Below, piece by piece: positions 53,298-64,000 of a DNA stretch of 64,000 nucleotides. The stretch lies in NCBI GenBank assembly GCA_902618855.1, contig CACNCD010000002.1, positions 1-64,000 on the forward strand. Direction: 5' to 3'. The DNA is from an uncultured Pelagibacteraceae bacterium. Lineage in GTDB: Bacteria; Pseudomonadota; Alphaproteobacteria; Pelagibacterales; Pelagibacteraceae. Position numbers and translations under genes: made by a program. The notes under the pieces were generated by a model. The model ran no database searches and was not told the DNA's origin. It saw nothing but the letters and a program-made list of their open reading frames with translations. Position 1 is the first letter of the stretch. Every line of letters starts with the position of its first letter.

Positions 53298-53347
53298 TGC
53301 GCTGATTTATCTGAATTGCGAGCGCTTAAAAAAAACCGCTAAATAAG
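53298..53347 (+). promoter_or_regulatory. SAM-II riboswitch controlling metX
   Basis: The element has P1 GCGCT (53299-53303) pairing with AGCGC (53321-53325), the conserved GATTTA next to the first strand, TTGC just before the second strand, an A-rich linker and GCTAAA (53338-53343). This follows the H-type pseudoknot layout of the SAM-II (metA/metX) riboswitch almost base for base, including the marine metagenome version used for its crystal structure as I remember it. SAM binding would lower metX translation. ATG 53383 lies about 40 bases further on. Confidence 0.9.
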
Positions 53348-53382
53348 TTTTTTTCTCACAATTCGTCTATCAGTTAAATTAT

Positions 53383-54492
53383 ATGAATAACAAAGAAAAT
53401 ATTAAAAAAATTGTCATAAAAAAACCTCTTAAGTTAGATTGTGGTGAAACAATAGTTGACTACCCTTTGGCTTATGAAACTTATGGAAAGCTAAATGAAA
53501 AAAAGGACAATGCAATTTTAGCATTCCACGCTTTAACAGGAGATCAATTTGCTTCTGACATAAACCCAATAACTAAAAAGCAAGGATGGTGGTCTTATGT
53601 CATTGGTCCATCAAAGGCAATAGACACAAATAAATTTTTTGTAATTTGTGCCAATGTTATCGGAAGTTGCATGGGTTCATTTGGTCCAGGAAATATAAAC
53701 CCAAAAACAAACAAAGAGTTTGGAACAGATTTTCCAGTCATAACAATTAATGACATGGTTAATGCTCAATATAACCTATTAGATTTTTTTAAAATCGATA
53801 AACTACATAGTGTGGTCGGTGGTTCAATGGGTGGAATGCAAGTGCTTCAATTTGTTGCTAATTTTCCAAACAAAACTAAAACTGCAATTCCTATCGCATG
53901 TACCGCGAGTCACTCTGCACAAAATATTGCTTTCAACGAGCTTGGCAGACAATCAATTATGGCTGATGCTAATTGGAAAAATGGAAATTACTCATATTTA
54001 AATTCTACACCAGACAAAGGTCTTGCGGTTGCAAGAATGGCAGCACATATCACTTATCTTTCAAAAAAAGGTCTGCAAGAAAAATTTGGCAGGAAGCTTC
54101 AAGAAAAAGATGACTTAAATTTTAGTTTTGATGCAGACTTTCAAATTGAGAGCTATTTAAGATATCAAGGATCAATTTTTGTAGATAGATTTGATGCAAA
54201 CAGTTACTTGTATATAACGAGAGCAATGGACTATTTTGATCTTGTAAAACAATATAACGGAAATTTATCAAAGGCCTTTGAAAATTCTAAAACCAAGTTT
54301 TTTATTATTTCTTTTACTTCCGATTGGTTATATCCAACTGCAGAAAATAAAGAAATTGTAATTGCCTTAAATTCAGCAGGCGTTGAGGTGGGTTTTATAG
54401 AAATAATAAGCGATAAAGGACATGATTCATTTCTTTTAGACGTACCAGAATTTTTAAAAACTGTAAAAAATTTTTTAGAAGCTAATTATTAA
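53383..54492 (+). CDS. metX: Homoserine O-acetyltransferase (or succinyltransferase), 369 aa
   Basis: Alpha/beta-hydrolase that activates homoserine for methionine synthesis. The triad is Ser148 (VVGGSMGGMQVL), Asp314 (SFTSDWLYP) and His347 (KGHDSFLLD). NVIGSCMGSFGPGN is the usual oxyanion region. With metW immediately downstream (5 bases) it forms the common alphaproteobacterial metXW pair. The SAM-II riboswitch upstream gives feedback control. The acyl group used (acetyl or succinyl) is not certain. Confidence 0.96.
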   Translation: MNNKENIKKIVIKKPLKLDCGETIVDYPLAYETYGKLNEKKDNAILAFHALTGDQFASDINPITKKQGWWSYVIGPSKAIDTNKFFVICANVIGSCMGSFGPGNINPKTNKEFGTDFPVITINDMVNAQYNLLDFFKIDKLHSVVGGSMGGMQVLQFVANFPNKTKTAIPIACTASHSAQNIAFNELGRQSIMADANWKNGNYSYLNSTPDKGLAVARMAAHITYLSKKGLQEKFGRKLQEKDDLNFSFDADFQIESYLRYQGSIFVDRFDANSYLYITRAMDYFDLVKQYNGNLSKAFENSKTKFFIISFTSDWLYPTAENKEIVIALNSAGVEVGFIEIISDKGHDSFLLDVPEFLKTVKNFLEANY

Positions 54493-54497
54493 TAAAT

Positions 54498-55094
54498 ATG
54501 AAGAAGGAATTTCAAATAATTTCAGAATTAATTGAAAATAATACGAGAGTTCTCGATGTAGGATGCGGGGATGGAGTATTAATGAGATACTTAAAGGATC
54601 AAAAAAATGTTGATACCCGTGGCTTAGAAATTTCAAAAAATAAAGTACAAATATGTGTTTCAAAAGGACTTACAGTGATAGAAGGAAATGCTGAAGAGGA
54701 TTTAAAGCAGTTTCCAAACTCTTCATTTAATTATGTTATTTTAAGCCAAACTTTGCAAGCATTTTACAATCCAGAAAAGGTTATAGACAATCTTTTGAAT
54801 GTTGCAGATAAAGCTATCATTACAATTCCAAATTTTGGTTTTTGGAAAGTCAGACTGGACCTTTTAATTAAAGGAACAATGCCTATCACTAAAAACCTTC
54901 CAGACGAATGGTATAATACTCCAAATTTACATATGTGCACAATCAAAGATTTTTTTAATTTCTGCTCGAAAAAAAAAATAAAGTTATATAAATCGTTAGC
55001 TTTGTATGGTGAAAAAACATCTGAAATTAATAATTACAATTTAAATTGGAAAAATTTATCATCTGAATTAGGGATTTTTTTGATAGAAAAGTAA
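54498..55094 (+). CDS. metW: MetW methyltransferase-fold protein, 198 aa
   Basis: A class I methyltransferase-like fold with VLDVGCGDGVLMRYL at 18-32, and the MetW-specific NYVILSQTLQAFYNPEKV, TIPNFGFWKVRL and GTMPITKNLPDEWYNTPNLH. It works with MetX in homoserine acylation in several bacteria. Co-transcribed with metX and followed by gloB after a single base. Confidence 0.95.
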   Translation: MKKEFQIISELIENNTRVLDVGCGDGVLMRYLKDQKNVDTRGLEISKNKVQICVSKGLTVIEGNAEEDLKQFPNSSFNYVILSQTLQAFYNPEKVIDNLLNVADKAIITIPNFGFWKVRLDLLIKGTMPITKNLPDEWYNTPNLHMCTIKDFFNFCSKKKIKLYKSLALYGEKTSEINNYNLNWKNLSSELGIFLIEK

Positions 55095-55095
55095 T

Positions 55096-55815
55096 ATGGA
55101 AGTTAAAATTATACCATGTCTTGAAGATAACTATGCATATCTTTTAATCGACAATACAAATAATACTGCCTGCATAATTGACCCGAGCGAAGCTTCACCG
55201 ATAATTAATTATTTAGAAAAAAATAAAATTAAATTAAGTTTTATCTTAAATACGCATCATCATTATGATCATGTTGGAGGCAATAAAAAGTTAAAAGAAA
55301 TATATGGTGCAAAAGTAATTGGTTACATAGATGACAAAAAAAGAATTCCAGGAATAGATATTATTGTCAAGAACAATCAAATTTGGAAAGAAAAAAATTT
55401 TGAAGCAAAGATTATACATATACCTGGACATACAAAAGGTCATATTTGTTTTTATTTTTTTAATGAAAAAAAAATATTTTCTGGTGATACGTTATTTTCT
55501 TTGGGATGTGGAAAAATTTTTGAAGGCACTTATGCACAAATGTTTGAATCTTTAAATTTCTTTAAAACATTACCTCAGGATACAAATATTTATTGTGGCC
55601 ATGAGTATACTCTTAAAAATTCTGAATTTTGTTTAAAGCATGATCCAAATAATCCAAACCTTAAAAAAAAAATTCAGAAAATTAAAGAAAAACTAAATAA
55701 AAATTTACCAACCCTTCCAACAACAATAAAGGACGAAATTGAGTGTAACATTTTTTTAAGAACAGAAAACTTGGAAAATTTTTCAAAACTGAGAGATTTA
55801 AAGGATAATTTTTAG
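55096..55815 (+). CDS. gloB: Hydroxyacylglutathione hydrolase (glyoxalase II), 239 aa
   Basis: Metallo-beta-lactamase fold with THHHYDHVGGN (His54, His56, Asp58, His59), HIPGHTKGHICF, SGDTLFSLGCGKIFEGT and the late CGHEYTLKNSEF. It hydrolyses S-lactoylglutathione to lactate in methylglyoxal detoxification. Last gene of the metX-metW-gloB unit. Confidence 0.95.
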   Translation: MEVKIIPCLEDNYAYLLIDNTNNTACIIDPSEASPIINYLEKNKIKLSFILNTHHHYDHVGGNKKLKEIYGAKVIGYIDDKKRIPGIDIIVKNNQIWKEKNFEAKIIHIPGHTKGHICFYFFNEKKIFSGDTLFSLGCGKIFEGTYAQMFESLNFFKTLPQDTNIYCGHEYTLKNSEFCLKHDPNNPNLKKKIQKIKEKLNKNLPTLPTTIKDEIECNIFLRTENLENFSKLRDLKDNF

Positions 55816-55825
55816 TTTATTAAAC

Positions 55826-55853
55826 TTGACTAAAAAAAGTCTCAGACTATATT
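55826..55853 (+). promoter_or_regulatory. Candidate promoter of rplU-rpmA-obg operon
   Basis: TTGACT (55826-55831), a 16-base spacer and TATATT (55848-55853) give a good sigma-70 match, with transcript start near 55860 and a short leader of about 19 bases before the rplU ATG at 55879. Confidence 0.6.
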
Positions 55854-55878
55854 GCTGACTATAAATTTTTGATACACT

Positions 55879-56283
55879 ATGTCTTACGCAGTTATAAAAA
55901 CCGGTGGAAAACAATATAAAGTTAAAGCTGGAGAGATACTTAAAGTTGAAAAACTCCATGAACTTAAACCTTCATCAACAGTTAATTTTGATGAAGTCTT
56001 GGCATACGGAGATGATAGTAAAATTGAAATTGGAACACCTTTAATTAGTGGTGCTAAAGTTGAAGCCAATTTAATAAAAAATTCTAAAAATAGAACTGTT
56101 CTTATTTTTAAAAAAAGAAGAAGAAAAAATTCAAGAAGAAAAAATGGGCATAGACAGGAATATTCTTTAATTAGAATAAATAAAATTTTTTCAAAAGATG
56201 GAAAATTATTATCAGAGGCTGAAAAATTAAAAAAAATTAATGAAAAAAAAGAAATTAAAAAATCTACTCAGGAAAAAAAATAA
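55879..56283 (+). CDS. rplU: 50S ribosomal protein L21, 134 aa
   Basis: MSYAVIKTGGKQYKVKAGE and the basic FKKRRRKNSRRKNGHRQEYSLIRI are the L21 signatures. It has about 30 extra Lys/Glu-rich residues at the C-terminus beyond the usual ~103, a feature of some alphaproteobacterial L21 proteins. It heads the conserved rplU-rpmA-obg gene string. Confidence 0.97.
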   Translation: MSYAVIKTGGKQYKVKAGEILKVEKLHELKPSSTVNFDEVLAYGDDSKIEIGTPLISGAKVEANLIKNSKNRTVLIFKKRRRKNSRRKNGHRQEYSLIRINKIFSKDGKLLSEAEKLKKINEKKEIKKSTQEKK

Positions 56284-56293
56284 AAGGTAATTT

Positions 56294-58659
<2,366 letters not shown>

Positions 58660-58660
58660 A

Positions 58661-59911
58661 ATGAAATCAAACATCAATTCGATCGGAGAAAAGGCAAAAA
58701 AGGCTATCCAAAAAAAAATTAATAATAATATGAAAAATAACGTTCTTAAAAGTTTTTTATTTTTAATTAACAAAGAAAAAGAAAAAATTATACAAGAAAA
58801 TAACAAAGATATTAAATTTGCCTCTAAAAAAAAAATTAAATCAAATTTAATTGAAAGGCTTGTGTTAAATCAAAAAAAAATAAAATCACTTAAAAAGTCA
58901 GTGAAAGATATTATTAGGCTGGAAGACCCAATTAATAAAATTCTAGAAAAATGGAAAAGACCAAATGGATTATTAATAAGAAAAATTTCAACTCCTATAG
59001 GTATAATTGGTGTTATTTATGAGAGCAGACCAAATGTTACTTCGGATATTTCAAGTTTATGTTTTAAATCTGGAAATGCTGTTATTTTAAGAGGAGGCTC
59101 TGAAGCTATAAATACTAATAGAATACTAGCTTCACTTTTTAGAAAAGCCTTAAAAATTAATAAAGTAGATCCAAACTTTGTTCAATTTATAAACGATAGA
59201 AATAGAAAAATAGTAGATTTTATGTTGTCTAAGATGGTAAATAAAATTGATGTTATTATTCCAAGAGGTGGCAAAAACTTAATTAAAAAGGTTCAAAGTA
59301 TCTCTAAAATACCAATAATTGGTCACTTGGAGGGCATTTGCCACACTTATGTTGATAAAGACGCAAATTTAAAAATGGCAAATAAAATTGTTCACAACGC
59401 TAAATTAAGAAATACAAGTATCTGCGGGGCGACTGAAACTATTCTATTTCATAAAAAAATTGTTAAAAAGTTTTGTAATGAAATTTTAAAAAATTTACAT
59501 AATAATGGTTGTAAAATAATAGGTGATAACTTTTTAAGAAAATTTTATAAAGGAAAAATATATGTTGCTAAAGAAAGAGATTGGTCAACTGAATATTTAT
59601 CTGCTACTGTTTCTATAAAATGTGTTGATAGTTGTGAGGAAGCTATAAAACACATCAATAAATATGGTACAAGTCATACAGAATCTATCATCACAAATAA
59701 TAAAAAAACTGCATTAAAATTTATGAGAGATATTAATAGCTCTATTGTTATGCATAATACCTCAACTCAATTTGCTGATGGAGGTGAGTTTGGTTTTGGA
59801 GGTGAGGTAGGAATTTCAACAAATAATCTTCCCCCAAGAGGTCCAGTTGGTTTAAATCAACTAATTTCTTATAAATATGAAGTTCTTGGAAAAGGTAATA
59901 TTAGGAAATAA
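58661..59911 (+). CDS. proA: Gamma-glutamyl phosphate reductase, 416 aa
   Basis: Second step of proline synthesis; aldehyde-dehydrogenase fold. TPIGIIGVIYESRPNVTSD, the nucleophile Cys in NTSICGATETIL, and HNTSTQFADGGEFGFGGEVGIS close to the C-terminus are characteristic. Length matches E. coli ProA (417). The adjacent nadD reading frame overlaps or abuts its stop. Confidence 0.97.
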   Translation: MKSNINSIGEKAKKAIQKKINNNMKNNVLKSFLFLINKEKEKIIQENNKDIKFASKKKIKSNLIERLVLNQKKIKSLKKSVKDIIRLEDPINKILEKWKRPNGLLIRKISTPIGIIGVIYESRPNVTSDISSLCFKSGNAVILRGGSEAINTNRILASLFRKALKINKVDPNFVQFINDRNRKIVDFMLSKMVNKIDVIIPRGGKNLIKKVQSISKIPIIGHLEGICHTYVDKDANLKMANKIVHNAKLRNTSICGATETILFHKKIVKKFCNEILKNLHNNGCKIIGDNFLRKFYKGKIYVAKERDWSTEYLSATVSIKCVDSCEEAIKHINKYGTSHTESIITNNKKTALKFMRDINSSIVMHNTSTQFADGGEFGFGGEVGISTNNLPPRGPVGLNQLISYKYEVLGKGNIRK

Positions 59912-59912
59912 A

Positions 59913-60428
59913 TTGGCGATAAAAAAAATTGGAATATTGGGTGGTAGTTTTGATCCTGCGCACATAGGACATCTTGCAATATCCATTCAAGCAAAAAAAA
60001 AATTCAAATTAAGCAACATCATTTGGGCTATTACAAAACAAAATCCTTTTAAAAAAAGAACTAGCAAAAATTTAAGTGAAAGAATTAAACAAGCAAAAAA
60101 AATATCAAAATCGAAAAAGTTTATCAAAGTTACATATTATGAGGATAAAATTAAATCTAATAAAACTATTAATTTACTAAATTATATTAAAAAAAAAAAT
60201 AATGTTAGTATCTATTTTATAATAGGATCAGATATTCTAATAAATTTTCATAGATGGTATAAATGGAAATTGATTTCTCAAAAATGTAATATTTTAGTTT
60301 TTGACAGACATGGTTTCAAAACTAAATCTTTAAAATCAGTGGCTTTTAAACACCTAAAACAAAAGAATTTGAAATTTGTTAAATTTAAGAAAGTTAATAT
60401 TTCATCTTCTAAATTAAGAAAAATTTGA
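59913..60428 (+). CDS. nadD: Nicotinate-nucleotide adenylyltransferase, probable TTG start, 171 aa
   Basis: Adenylates nicotinate mononucleotide in NAD synthesis. GILGGSFDPAHIGH with HIGH, FIIGSDILINFHRWYKW and the ending ISSSKLRK (family ISSTxIR motif) identify it. The TTG at 59913, right after the proA stop and with TAGGAAA upstream, gives the usual short N-terminus; an in-frame ATG at 59877 would overlap proA by 35 bases and add twelve residues. The protein stops directly after the ISSSKLR motif and lacks the usual ~15-residue tail. Confidence 0.92.
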   Translation: MAIKKIGILGGSFDPAHIGHLAISIQAKKKFKLSNIIWAITKQNPFKKRTSKNLSERIKQAKKISKSKKFIKVTYYEDKIKSNKTINLLNYIKKKNNVSIYFIIGSDILINFHRWYKWKLISQKCNILVFDRHGFKTKSLKSVAFKHLKQKNLKFVKFKKVNISSSKLRKI

Positions 60429-60445
60429 TAAGGTTTTAATAATTA

Positions 60446-60796
60446 ATGGATAAAATCACTAATCTTAAAGAAACAATTTTAAAAACCTTAGATAACAACA
60501 AAGCCTTAGATATCATTAGCATTGATCTTGCAAATAAAAGCTCAATGGCAGATTATATGATAATAGCAAGTGGAACTTCATCAAGACATATTCAAGCTTT
60601 ATCTGAGCAAGTATTAGAAAAATTTAAAAATAGTGGAATAAAGAATTGTAAAATCGAAGGATCCGATAGTAACGAATGGAAATTAATAGATGGAATTGAT
60701 TTAATAGTTCATATTTTTAATCCAGAAAAAAGAAAATTCTATGAACTAGAAAAAATGTGGTCTGAATTAATTCCTAAAGAAAAAGTTACAATATGA
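60446..60796 (+). CDS. rsfS: Ribosome silencing factor RsfS, 116 aa
   Basis: Binds L14 and blocks subunit joining in stationary phase or starvation. DIISIDLANKSSMADYMIIASGTSSRHIQAL and EGSDSNEWKLIDGIDLIVHIFNPEKRKFYELEKMW (shown here in pieces) are the RsfS/DUF143 signatures. Its end overlaps ctpA by four bases. In other alphaproteobacteria rlmH normally follows; here it does not. Confidence 0.96.
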   Translation: MDKITNLKETILKTLDNNKALDIISIDLANKSSMADYMIIASGTSSRHIQALSEQVLEKFKNSGIKNCKIEGSDSNEWKLIDGIDLIVHIFNPEKRKFYELEKMWSELIPKEKVTI

Positions 60797-61929
60797 AAAA
60801 ATTTATAAAAATCGTAATGATAATGTTTTTTACTTGTTTTAAAGGAAGCTATGCAGCAAATAATACCGAACTTTATAAAAAAATAGATTTATTCAGTGAA
60901 GTTTTAAATAAAATTAATAATGAATATGTAGAGGAAATCGACCAAGGCGAGGTAATGGATGCAGCAATTGATGGTGTATTGCAATCTCTCGATCCATATT
61001 CGTCTTACATGTCCCCTGAAATGTTATTAAATATGCAAACAGAAACAAGTGGAGAATTTGGTGGACTAGGTATCGAGGTAAGTATGGAAGCTGGAGTAGT
61101 AAAAGTAATTTCACCTATTGATGATACGCCTGCTTCAAAAGCTGGAGTAAAAGCTGGAGACTACATTGTTAAAATTAACGATATTCAAGTTCAAGGAAAA
61201 TCTTTAACAGAAGCTGTAGAATTGATGAGGGGCCCGGTTGGAAGTGATATAAAAATAACAGTAAGAAGAAAAGGGGTTAAGAAGGCATTAATTTTTGAAA
61301 TAACTAGAGAAGTTATAAAAATTCAATCAGTAAAATCTGAAATACTTAACAATGAGGTAGGTTATATAAGATTAAATGCCTTCAATGAAAACAGTAGCGA
61401 TCAAATTAAAAATAAACTTAAAGAAATAAATAAAAATAAATCAGTAAAAAGTTATATTTTAGATCTAAGAAATAACCCAGGCGGGTTGCTCTCACAAGCT
61501 ATTAAAATTTCAGACTTCTTTCTTAATGAAGGCGAAATTGTATCTACCAAAAGTAGGAATAAATCTGAGAATAGAAAATTTTTTGCAAAAAAAGGTGACA
61601 TTATTGATGGAAAAACGTTAATTGTTTTGATTAATTATGGGTCAGCATCCGCATCAGAAATAGTAGCTGGAGCCTTAAAGGATCATAAAAGAGCTATAGT
61701 GCTTGGTGAACAAAGTTATGGCAAAGGATCAGTTCAGTCAATTATTCCATTAAAAAATAAAGGAGCTATAAGATTAACTATTTCTAAATACTATCTTCCA
61801 TCAGGCAAGTCTATTTCAGAAGTTGGTATAATACCTGATATTGAAGTAGTTGAAAAAGATGAAGATTTCAAAATAAATACTGAAAGTGATAATCAGCTTG
61901 AATTTGCATTAAAACTTCTTAATGGATAA
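60793..61929 (+). CDS. ctpA: Carboxyl-terminal processing peptidase CtpA (S41), 378 aa
   Basis: Periplasmic protease: signal peptide (residues 1-21, ending SYAA), a PDZ domain around 85-165 (GLGIEVSMEAGVVKVISP, KAGDYIVKINDIQVQG) and the S41 domain with the serine in GSASASE (283-289) and catalytic Lys311 in QSYGKGSVQ. It processes envelope proteins and may adjust wall hydrolases. It overlaps rppH by 8 bases. No lipobox is seen. Confidence 0.95.
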   Translation: MKKFIKIVMIMFFTCFKGSYAANNTELYKKIDLFSEVLNKINNEYVEEIDQGEVMDAAIDGVLQSLDPYSSYMSPEMLLNMQTETSGEFGGLGIEVSMEAGVVKVISPIDDTPASKAGVKAGDYIVKINDIQVQGKSLTEAVELMRGPVGSDIKITVRRKGVKKALIFEITREVIKIQSVKSEILNNEVGYIRLNAFNENSSDQIKNKLKEINKNKSVKSYILDLRNNPGGLLSQAIKISDFFLNEGEIVSTKSRNKSENRKFFAKKGDIIDGKTLIVLINYGSASASEIVAGALKDHKRAIVLGEQSYGKGSVQSIIPLKNKGAIRLTISKYYLPSGKSISEVGIIPDIEVVEKDEDFKINTESDNQLEFALKLLNG

Positions 61930-62407
61930 AAAATTAGAAAATTTTCAAAAACTTCCTTATAGAAATGGAGTTGGAATTGTTGTGCTAAATAACGAGAATA
62001 AAGTTTTTGTAGCAAAGAGAATTGATAACCCTAAAAATTTTTGGCAGATGCCTCAAGGAGGAGTTGATGAGGGTGAAGATCTTTTAAACGCTGCCTACAG
62101 AGAATTAAAAGAGGAAACAAGTATTTTTAACGTAAAATTGATAAAAGAAATTGAAGATTGGACTCAATATGATTTACCATCAAAACTAATCGGTATTATT
62201 TGGAAAGGACGATATAAAGGACAAAAACAAAAATGGTTCATATTTAAGTTTTTGGGAAATGATACTGAAATCAATATAAAAACTAAAAATCCCGAATTTT
62301 TAGACTGGAAATGGATTGAAGTAGGAAAAATTACAGAGATAGTTGTAGATTTTAAAAAAGAAGTTTATCAGAAAGTTGAGAAAGAAATAAAAAAAATTAT
62401 TAATTAA
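61922..62407 (+). CDS. rppH: RNA pyrophosphohydrolase RppH, 161 aa
   Basis: Nudix hydrolase that removes pyrophosphate from mRNA 5' ends to start decay. YRNGVGIVVLN, WQMPQGGVDEGED and the Nudix box at residues 46-68 (GG...RELKEET) plus FLDWKWIE match RppH. The neighbourhood with ctpA is typical of alphaproteobacteria. The 3' end overlaps the convergent atpC by 8 bases. Confidence 0.94.
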   Translation: MDKKLENFQKLPYRNGVGIVVLNNENKVFVAKRIDNPKNFWQMPQGGVDEGEDLLNAAYRELKEETSIFNVKLIKEIEDWTQYDLPSKLIGIIWKGRYKGQKQKWFIFKFLGNDTEINIKTKNPEFLDWKWIEVGKITEIVVDFKKEVYQKVEKEIKKIIN

Positions 62408-62791
62408 TTGATTTTAAAACCTCAATTTTTTGTTCAGCAAGATACTTTTGCTGATCACTAATTTCTTTATCCTGAGAATTTTTCTCAGCTTCACTTAAGA
62501 TTGTATCAATTCTGTCTTTTTTCATGTCATTAATATTAGAAATTGAACTAGTAAGAATCGTTAAATTGTTATCTTTAAATTCAACAATTCCATCTTCAAC
62601 AAAAAACCTATCCTCTGCTCCTTTTGAAAATATTTTGATTAATCCTGGCTTTAAAAAAGATATAAGTGAAATATGATCTTTTAAGATACCCATTTCTCCT
62701 TCGTAAGCAGGAATAATTACCTCTGTAACATCATCTTTTAAAAGAAAAGACTTTTCAGGATTAACTATTTCTAATTTAAATTGATCACTCA

Positions 62792-62792
<1 letters not shown>
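62400..62792 (-). CDS. atpC: ATP synthase epsilon subunit, 130 aa
   Basis: Central-stalk subunit of F1 that couples rotation and inhibits hydrolysis. FKLEIVNPEKSFLLKDDVTEVIIPAYEGEMGIL and GLIKIF lead the beta-sandwich; the C-terminal helical pair is short. The ATG shares a base with the atpD stop (TAATG), so translation is coupled. Last gene of the atp operon. Confidence 0.95.

Positions 62793-64000
<1,208 letters not shown>

Overview
The window is chromosomal DNA of a streamlined alphaproteobacterium, most likely SAR11 (Pelagibacterales, Pelagibacter-like). The evidence is very AT-rich DNA (by eye near 30% G+C, not counted), Lys/Ile/Asn-rich proteins, almost no intergenic space (no gap over 300 bases), many 1-8 base gene overlaps, and typically alphaproteobacterial genes: class I lysyl-tRNA synthetase, ChvG/ChvI, ActR/RegA, an ATP synthase zeta inhibitor, MetX-MetW behind a SAM-II riboswitch, and a RamB-like regulator facing isocitrate lyase. 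I saw no IS element, prophage, CRISPR array, tRNA or rRNA.

Layout. 1-3.1 kb: start of ribF, a HAD-IIA phosphatase, then groES-groEL with a heat-shock-like promoter and strong terminator. 3.1-6.1 kb: an SGNH-like membrane-anchored protein, a YczE-type membrane protein and two poorly known proteins. 6.1-9.1 kb: glyoxylate-shunt module (isocitrate lyase, a small unknown protein, divergent RamB-like regulator) around a palindromic operator-like region. 9.1-16.9 kb: a lysine-rich coiled-coil protein, cyclopropane fatty acid synthase, a DapA-family lyase, a GT9 glycosyltransferase, a J-domain membrane protein, an S9 peptidase, and hsp20 with a ROSE-like RNA thermometer. 17-23 kb: purine permease and purine phosphoribosyltransferase sharing a bidirectional terminator, GT17, AlkA, DMT exporter, MsrA, sulfurtransferase. 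22.6-27.9 kb: RND pump with an unusually short adaptor, a lysozyme-like lipoprotein, ATPase inhibitor zeta, VanZ-like protein. 28-37 kb: gpmA, then a long minus-strand block polA, chvI-chvG, ahcY, tsaE, amgK, murU. 37-43 kb: orphan ABC ATPase, bioY, actR/regA, then a polyamine operon (decarboxylase, deoxyhypusine-synthase-like protein, ureohydrolase). 42.4-51.2 kb: queuosine precursor transporter, rpmB, pyrD, lysK, then trkH, ampG, NlpC/P60 and TPR-sulfotransferase. 51-56 kb: tyrA and hisC facing metX-metW-gloB. 56-62.4 kb: rplU-rpmA-obg-proB-proA-nadD-rsfS-ctpA-rppH. The right edge is the end of the atp operon (atpC and a truncated atpD).

Themes. Protein quality control is concentrated in the first 17 kb (GroESL, J-domain protein, oligopeptidase, Hsp20). 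Cell-wall recycling parts are scattered but complementary (lysozyme-like lipoprotein, AmpG, NlpC/P60, AmgK, MurU). Sulfur/methyl metabolism is represented by metX/metW, ahcY, cfa, msrA and a sulfurtransferase. The observations I rate highest are the ROSE-like thermometer on hsp20, the RND adaptor that appears to lack its alpha-hairpin, the isocitrate-lyase operator region with its small gene, and the polyamine operon with a bacterial deoxyhypusine-synthase-like enzyme. Functions are inferred from recognised motifs; no database search was run.
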